Origin: Desmodus rotundus
Taxonomy: Eukaryota > Chordata > Mammalia > Chiroptera > Phyllostomidae
Assembly (NCBI RefSeq): GCF_022682495.2
Contig: NC_071392.1
Location: 53,531,459 to 53,595,458 of the forward strand
Direction: 5' to 3'
DNA length: 64,000 nucleotides
In this document: positions 57,745 through 64,000 of the stretch, in pieces
Numbering within the stretch: position 1 is the first letter of the stretch
Layout: each line of letters begins with the position of its first letter
Notes under the pieces: model-generated
The model's database searches: none
What the model was told of the DNA's origin: nothing
Seen by the model: only the letters and a program-made list of their open reading frames with translations
Position numbers and translations under genes: made by a program

Positions 57745-57960
57745 TTATTATTCTCTTTTTTAAATGTATTTTATTGATTGTTATTACAGTAGTCCCAAAT
57801 TTTCCCTCTTTGCTCCCCTCCACCTGGTACCCCCATTCCCTCCATCAACCTCTGCTTAGTTCATGTCCATGGGTAATGCATATAAGTTCTTTGGCTTCTC
57901 CGTTCCCTATACTGTTCTTAACATCCTCCTGTCTATTTTGTACCTACCAATTTATGCTTC
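57745..57960 (-). mobile_element. Second HAL1 3' end attached to copy B
   Basis: It shares with the adjacent 57961-58170 segment the order 'gttattacagt', C-rich tract, 'gttcatgtccatgggt', 'ataagttctttggcttct' and 'cctgtctatttt', but differs at many positions. It stops at 'atttatgcttc', so it is 5'-truncated to about 216 bp. Confidence 0.8.
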
Positions 57961-58361
57961 TTTTTTTAAAATTTATTTATTATGTTATTACAGTTGTTCC
58001 ATTTCCGCCCGTTCACTCAACTCCATCCTGCCCACCCCCTCCCTCCCACATTCCCCCCCTATAGTTCATGTCCATGGGTCATACTTATAAGTTCTTTGGC
58101 TTCTACATTTCCTACACTATTCTTACCCTCCCCCTGTCTATTTTCCACCTATCATTTATGCTATTTATTCTCTGTACCTTTCCCCCCTCTCTCCCCTTCC
58201 CAATCCCCTATTGATAACCCCCCATGTGATCTCCATTTCTGTGGTTCTGTTTCTGTTCTAGTTGTTTGCTTAGTTTTCTTTTGTTTTTGTTTTAGGTGTG
58301 TTTGTTAATAACTGTGAGTTTTCTGTCATTTTTACTGTTCCTATTTTTTATCTTCTTTTTC

Positions 58362-59192
58362 TTAGGTAACTCCCTTTAACATTTCATATAATAAGGGCTT
58401 GGTGATGATGAACTTCTTTAACTTGACATTATCTGAGAAGCACTTTATCTTCCCTTCCATTCTAAATGATAGCTTTGCTGGATACAGTAATCTTGGATGT
58501 AGGTCCTTGCCTTTCATGACTTGGAATACTTCTTGCCAGTCCCTTCTTGCCTGTAAGGTCTCTTTGGAGAAATCAGCTGACAGTCTTATGGGAAGTCCTT
58601 TGTAGGTAACTGTCTCTTTTTCTCTTGCTGCTTCTAAGATTCTCTCCTTCTGTTTCATCTTGGCTAATGTAATTATGATGTGCCTTGGTGTGTTCCTCCT
58701 TGGGTCCAGCTTCTTTGGGACTCTCTGAGCTTCCTGGACTTCCTGGAAGTCTATTTCCTTTGCCAGACTGGGGAAATTCTCCTTCATTATTTGTTCAAAT
58801 AAGTTTTCAATTTTTTGTTCTTCCTCTTCTCCTTCTGGCACCCCTATAATTCGGATGTTGGAACGTTTCAAGATGTCCTGGAGGTTCCTAAGCCTCTCCT
58901 CATTTTTCTGAGTTCTTGTTTCTTCATTCTTTTCTGGTTGGATGTTTCTTTCTTCCTTCTGGTCCACACCGTTGATTTGAGTCCCGGTTTCCTTCGCGTC
59001 ACTATTGGTTCCCTGTACATTTTCCTTTGTTTCTCTTGGCATAGCCTTCGTTTTTTCATCTAGTTTTCAAACAAATTCAACGAATTCTGTGAGCGTCTTG
59101 ATAACCAGTGTTTTGAACTGTGCATCTGATAGGTTGGCTATCTCTTCCTCACTTAGTTGTATTTTTCCTGGAGCTTTGAAGTGTTCTGTCAT
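58362..59192 (-). pseudogene. HAL1 copy B ORF1: 276 codons with a single in-frame stop
   Basis: From the ATG at 59192-59190 (MTEH, the second methionine of copy A; the first ATG is lost in a T-run) the frame extends to a stop at 58364-58362, with one nonsense codon at position 42 (TGA at 59069-59067). Copy A has CGA (Arg) there, a typical CpG decay change. From Met51 226 codons are open. Visible parts are a short charged, helical N-terminal half (about 70-110), the RRM-like domain (about 112-187, NIRIIGVPEG and PRHIIITLAK), and the C-terminal domain (about 190-270, RLSADFSKETLQARRDW and LLYPAKLSF). ORF1p of LINE-1 binds RNA as a trimer; here the predicted coiled-coil part is short. Confidence 0.88.
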
Positions 59193-59873
59193 TTGGGCCT
59201 TTTTTTTTTTTTTTTTTTTCTGTTGGTGCCGCTGTTACTTTAAGGGGCGGAGCCTTAGGTGTTCACTGGGGTGGGGTAATGCTGGTGGCTGCGCTGTGCA
59301 GCTTAAGTGACGGAGGGTCTGAGAGGGAGCAATGGCGCCTGGCTCCACTCTCCACCGGATTTTAGCCACTCCCTCCGCTACCCACAATCAAATTGGGCCC
59401 CTCTGGTGCTGGTTCCTGAGTGTGTGGGCTTGTGCACACTCTGGGCCCCTGTGGGTCTCTCCAAGGACCTCTCCTGTGAGGCTGGGAGTCTCTCCTGCTG
59501 CAGCCCCAACCCCCATGGGCATTTTCAATCAGAGGTTTGAGGCTTTATTTCCCCTCGCTGGAGCCCTGGGTTAAGTGGTCTGCTTCTCTCTCTGCCCGTT
59601 CTTCTAGGTTTATCTGTGCGTGAGTGTGGGGCCGCAGGGTCTGCTAGAGGTCAGACTGCCTGCCCCGTTCCTCCCACACTCTGCCAATCTCAGTCCTGCC
59701 AGGGCCACACGAGTCCTCTCTGCCCTGGTGCCAGTCTCCACCCCTCCTACCAGTCTGGATGTATGTTTCTTTTTTATCTACTTGGTGTTGGATTTCCTTG
59801 CCATTCGATTTTCTGTCAGTTCTGGTTGTGCGAGGAGGTGCAGTGTGTCTACCTACGCCACCATCTTGGTTCC
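59193..59873 (-). promoter_or_regulatory. HAL1 copy B 5' UTR (putative internal promoter)
   Basis: This GC-rich block is homologous to 11102-11767. A long T-run (59202-59219, A-run in the sense direction) lies just before ORF1. Promoter function is inferred from the L1 5' UTR position. Confidence 0.5.
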
Positions 59874-59945
59874 CAATAAAGAATTTTTAAGATGATTAAA
59901 TTAAAAGATATAATGTGTGAAGATGCATTGCTTAGTGCTCTTAAT
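59874..59945 (+). repeat. Right half of the split MIR SINE
   Basis: 'aagatgattaaattaaaagatataatgtgtgaag' matches the MIR segment 'aggattaaatgagataat', which follows the part ending at 54698. This half begins with one copy of the HAL1 B TSD. Confidence 0.6.
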
Positions 59946-60115
59946 TCTGTTGCTTGAGACTGTAGATGTGAATTTGAATCCTACTTTAAAGCTGTGTAAC
60001 CTCAGGCAATTCATTACTTTTCTATGTCTGAGAAATTAATAATATAAGGAATGCAAAGAGCATAGTGCCTGACACAAAGTAAGCACACAATAAATATTTG
60101 CTATTATTATTAAAT
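59946..60115 (+). repeat. MIR SINE
   Basis: A separate MIR copy: 'gtgaatttgaatcctac' (59967-59983), 'gtgtaacctcaggcaattcatt' (59993-60014), 'catagtgcctgacacaaagtaagcacacaataaatatttgctattatta' (60061-60109). Confidence 0.8.
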
Positions 60116-60639
60116 TATAAAAACTATTCAGATATTCACTTTTTTATGATGCAATGATAGTAACACAATGACTGTAAGTTAGTGGTTTCTCTAAACCTAT
60201 TGTAACAGCAGATCTGGAGATTTTAGTGGCATGTCAATTAGCATTTTTTGGATTTATATCTTGCAAACTTTGTGAGAGAATGAATGTATTTGTTGGTTTA
60301 AGCTAAATTTTGATCACATGCATTTGTCTTGAAGACACCTGGAATCATTTAGCTTTAACTTGTCCATGTTTCAGAACTCTTCTATGGTAAATATGAAAGT
60401 TAAACAGCATTTTTATGGTTGAAACTTTTCTGCACTTTGTTTTGCTGTGAGAATCATTTTAATGACTCTGTTTTGTTGGTAGGAGTGATTTTTCTATTCT
60501 AGATTAAAAAAATCAGACTGTCGTAGAAAAGGTATATAGTATCTATTTATATCTGCAGTCTTCAGGAAAATGTTCCCTTGACTTTCCTTAGCTAGATATT
60601 TGTCAATTTTATTCTAGAATTTCTTGTGTGTATGTGTTT
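60116..60639. other. Unassigned sequence
   Basis: No gene or nameable repeat seen. Confidence 0.5.
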
Positions 60640-62215
60640 GTGTATATATTTTTTACCAATGTGACCTATAGTTTCAATGTAATCCCAATTAAAAGTTCCT
60701 TTTTTTACAGATATAAAAACCATCCTAAAGGAAACCGAATAGCCAAAATTATCTTGAAAGAGAATAAAAAGTCAGAAGACTCACACTTCCCTGTCTCAAA
60801 ATTTACCACAGAGCTATAGTAATAAAAAAAAAGTGTGGTGCTAGCGTAAGGACAGACATATAGGCCAATGGAATAGAATAGAGAACTAGGAAGTAAATCC
60901 TCATATATGTGCTCAATTTATTTCAGACAAAGGTACCAAGACTATTCTATGGGAGAGGAAAGCTTTTTCAACAAAACTGATGAATAGCTAGCTACATGCA
61001 AAAGCATGAAGTTGTATTCTTATCTATACCATGTAAAAAATTAACTCAAACATTGATCAAAATCCTACATATGAGACCTAAAAGTATAAAACACTTAGAA
61101 AAAAACATGGACAATTCTCATGACTTTGAGTTTGGCAATGATTCTTGGATATGATTTCCAAAGCACAGACAACAAAAGAAAAAACATAAAATGAACTTCA
61201 TTAAAATAAAAATCTATACATCAAAAAACATTATGAAAAAATGAAAAGACAACCCACAGAATGGGAAACATATTTAGAAAGCATATATCCTATAAAGGAT
61301 AAATATCCATAGTATATAAAGAATTCCTATAACTAAACAACACAAGAAACCCAATTTAAAAATTGGGCAAAGGAATAAATATTTTTCAAAGAAGATATAC
61401 AAAAGGTTAATAAGCAGAGAAAAAGACGCTCAACATTATTAGTCATTAGAGAGACACAAATCAAAACCACAATGAGGTACCACTTAACACCCATTAGGAT
61501 AGCTATTACATATAAACAAACAAAAGAGAAAATAACGAATGTTGGGCAACATATGGAGAAATTTGAACCCTCATGTGATGTGGAAATGTAAAATGGGACA
61601 GCTGCCGTGGAAAATAGTTTATCAATTTTTCAAAAATTAAACATATAATTTTTATGTTATCTAGTAATTCCACCCCACAGTATATATGCCAAAGAATTGA
61701 AAGCAAACACTCAAACAGATACTTGTAAACGCAGCATTATTCATAATAGCCAAAAGGTGGAAACAACCTAAGTGTACATTATAGTTGGATATCTAAACAA
61801 AATGTTGTAGACAGTAAAATATTATTCAGCCATGAAAAGGAGTGAAATTCTGATATATGCTATCAGAAGGCATATGCTATGCCACTTGTCCAACATGGAC
61901 AAGCTTTGAAAACATGCTAAGTAAAATAACCAGACACAAAATAACAAATAATTTATGATTACACTTATATGAGGGAGCTAAAGTATGCAAATTGATAGAG
62001 AAAGAAAGAAGAATAGAAGTTACCAGGGAAGAAAGGTGAGTGGGGATTTATTGTTTAATGGGTACAGAGTTTCTGTTTAGGATGATGAAAACGTTTTGGA
62101 AATAGTAGTGATCGTTGTACAACATTGTCAGTGTATTTTATGCAATTGTATACTTAAAAATGGTTACAATGGAAAATTTTACATTTTGTATATTTACCAA
62201 ATTTATAAAAATACA
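60640..62215 (+). mobile_element. Old sense L1 3' third
   Basis: ORF2-derived text is visible in sense: 'tggaatagaatagagaacta' (60869-60888), 'gtcattagagagacacaaatcaaaaccacaatgaggtaccactt' (61442-61485), 'cataatagccaaaaggtgg' (61743-61761). The 3' UTR and an A-rich end follow near 62215. It is diverged, with only short frames left. Confidence 0.75.
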
Positions 62216-63595
62216 TTAATTCTAGCCTTTCATTTTGCTGTTCCTATTGTGTCTTTGGAACTTTGATATGTCTCATTAATGCTTCTTTTCTCTCATGTGA
62301 AAGAAGTATGTGTGAGTCGTCTATGGGCATTTAAACAAAGTGCCTGAATAGTTGTGAAATTTTAAATACCCAATTAAAAACAATGTAGATAAACATGAAT
62401 AAATAAGGGGATAATTAGGTTGTTTGAAAATTATTTCTGTTCTGACAGAATTTTCAATAACTTCATGGGTGCAATGAGTCCTGGTTAGTTGTTGATGCCT
62501 TAAAGCAATATGAGTCTAGTGTTTTATTCAGCTTTATCATTTATAAGTTTATAAAAGCTATCCATATGGGTCCACTTGGTTTGAGCTTATAGGCAAGTTG
62601 GTCTTCAGCCAGATGCTCCATCATCTTATATATCACACCTCTCCACAGAGCTGAAATGTTCTCCTGAAGAGAAACTTTAAAAAATCCCACAAACTCTACT
62701 TTAGATTTGGCAGTCACTGTATTGTGGTGTTTCAGTGTTTTAGACTTAGTAATAAATAACATTTAAAAACCTCCAATGTCTTGTGTCTTACTTGCTGCAC
62801 TCTACTTATCTGTAGGAAAAAGCCCTAGACAGAAAAGTCACTTATTGGTTAAGATTGTCCTTCCCTCCCCATAGCCTCAGATTCTCCTCATTTTTAATCA
62901 TAAATAGTGAAGTGAAATGAAAGAAGGAGGGAGGAGAGGAGGTGTGTTTGTTCTTGAGAGAGTGTTCCTCAAGGAATCAGTTGACAAGTTTGACCAATCT
63001 TGATAACATATACTCTGATATACTTTTGCATTTGCTTCTCAGACTTTTATATCTTTATCTTAAGACTTTTTGGTGTTTATCTGGGGACCTATGAAACAAA
63101 GGACTGAACCTTTTAAATATTATTGTACATCCAATTGTATTAAAAGAAAGGCAATAGGAACACAAGGCCAAATTCCATTTGGCAACTTTATAAACATCAG
63201 CTAATCTCACACTCATTTTAAACAAAACTACTTTAACTCCTTTCTGGAACAAGACAAGGCATAAAGAGTCAAAACAATAATATGTCAACTTATTTAATAC
63301 AAAAAGTTTTAGTCTTTGGATATGTAATAGAATATTTTTTAATCTTTGCTACTTGGATTTGAATCAGCTTCTCTTCCTGTAGTTGGTCTAGGATTCTTAG
63401 GTGAAAGGGTAGTGTGTTACAAATTATTCTGCTTTAACATCTTTATGTTACTAGTGGATCTGTTCTTGGAGAGTACAGATATATTTCCCCAACCTTTGTT
63501 GAGGGAGTTTGTAACAAGAGATGAGTGGCCCTGAGCATACAGCTGGGTTGACCACATGAATGCCCACTGATTTAAAATCTGAGCATTTGGAAATT
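62216..63595. other. Unassigned sequence
   Basis: No gene or nameable repeat seen. Frames at 62541-62762, 63055-63288 and 63346-63534 lack family features. Confidence 0.5.
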
Positions 63596-63650
63596 GACAT
63601 ACACACATGCACACATATGCACACAACACAAACATACGTACACATATTCC
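63596..63650 (+). repeat. Imperfect (CA)n/(ACACAT)n tract
   Basis: Irregular ACACAC, CACATG and CATACA units; a degraded microsatellite. Confidence 0.8.
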
Positions 63651-64000
63651 CCCACTTTTTGGGTGGTGTGACCTTAGGAACAATGACATTGTCAATGGAC
63701 AGAGTCAGAAACAAGAATGGCCTCGAGGCAGAGGGCAGCTTGAAGTATAACCTGTAAAACTAGTTTGTAAGGGTGACTGGCTCTTTCCACATAAGGCAAA
63801 GAATCATTCCCACATAGAGTTAAAAGTATGAGAGCACACTCCCTTATGGCAAGTGCAGAACTCTTGGAAATTCTCTTAGAGGGAATATATCAACATAAGT
63901 GGATCATGTACCACAGTGATCTTAGAACCCTGAATAGAGATTATGCTGATAGAGAAAAATATATTATTTTCACCTAACCCTCCAAACCTCACTGTTTGCC
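63651..64000. other. Unassigned sequence to window end
   Basis: No gene or nameable repeat seen. Confidence 0.5.

Larger units (their letters stand above)
57745..59873 (-). mobile_element. HAL1 copy B, antisense, with a compound (double) 3' end
   Basis: The body 57961-59873 is a complete HAL1 parallel to copy A: 5' UTR 59193-59873, ORF1 58362-59192, 3' UTR and AT-rich tail 57961-58361. Directly beyond its tail lies a second, more diverged HAL1 3' end (57745-57960) in the same orientation. A duplication (aataaaggattttt at 57731-57744; aataaagaattttt at 59874-59887, one mismatch) brackets the whole compound, not just the body. It may be a transcript that read through into a downstream HAL1 3' end, or a later insertion of a short HAL1 fragment into the tail. 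Confidence 0.82.

Noticed and set aside
59946..60115. Considered as the continuation of the split MIR
   Set aside because: It restarts from the MIR 5' part after 59945, so it is better read as a second, neighbouring MIR.

Overview
The window is AT-rich mammalian nuclear DNA that I attribute to a bat, probably a yangochiropteran. The main evidence is a full-length Ves SINE (33134-33335) that opens with the tRNA-like head CCTGGCTGGTGTGGCTCAG. Several HAL1 elements, which are LINE-1 derivatives carrying ORF1 without ORF2, and mariner-type DNA transposons fit this. I found no credible protein-coding host gene, exon, tRNA gene or other RNA gene. Nearly all open frames of 60-230 codons lie inside retrotransposons or are chance frames, so the window is a gene desert or a long intron.

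Layout. At 1-8.3 kb an old antisense HAL1 runs off the left edge, followed by an old antisense L1 split by a younger L1 with a target-site duplication (TSD). At 8.9-15.7 kb a complete antisense HAL1 (9864-11767, perfect 14-bp TSD) is nested in an older sense L1 3' end; an old antisense L1 and a MER5-type hAT relic follow. From 15.7 to 27 kb the sequence is mostly unassigned, with MIR SINEs, one L1 3' end and a mariner-type MITE. From 27 to 39 kb there are short L1 3' ends, a second MITE, a Ves fragment lacking its tail but flanked by a 17-bp TSD, the full-length Ves SINE, an internally deleted mariner (36400-37141) and a solo ERV LTR (37394-38215, 6-bp TSD). From 40 to 52.5 kb several mostly antisense L1s are stacked, including one with a twin-priming 5' inversion and two 5' ends arranged in tandem. 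From 54.6 to 59.9 kb a MIR is split by successive insertions of a sense HAL1, an L1 3' end and an antisense HAL1 with an almost uninterrupted ORF1. The last 4 kb hold an old sense L1 and unassigned sequence.

How the parts relate. The L1 copies are remnants of autonomous elements, encoding RNA-binding ORF1p and endonuclease/reverse-transcriptase ORF2p. The HAL1, Ves and MIR copies are non-autonomous; HAL1 and Ves are expected to have depended on L1 (MIR on L2) for mobilisation. Every ORF2 seen is broken or 5'-truncated, so no autonomous element is intact here. The most unusual observations are the HAL1 set, one copy of which has a compound 3' end that could be a 3' transduction; the tailless Ves insertion; and the readable order of nested insertions at 54.6-59.9 kb. 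All homology statements come from reading the sequence by eye; subfamily names are provisional.
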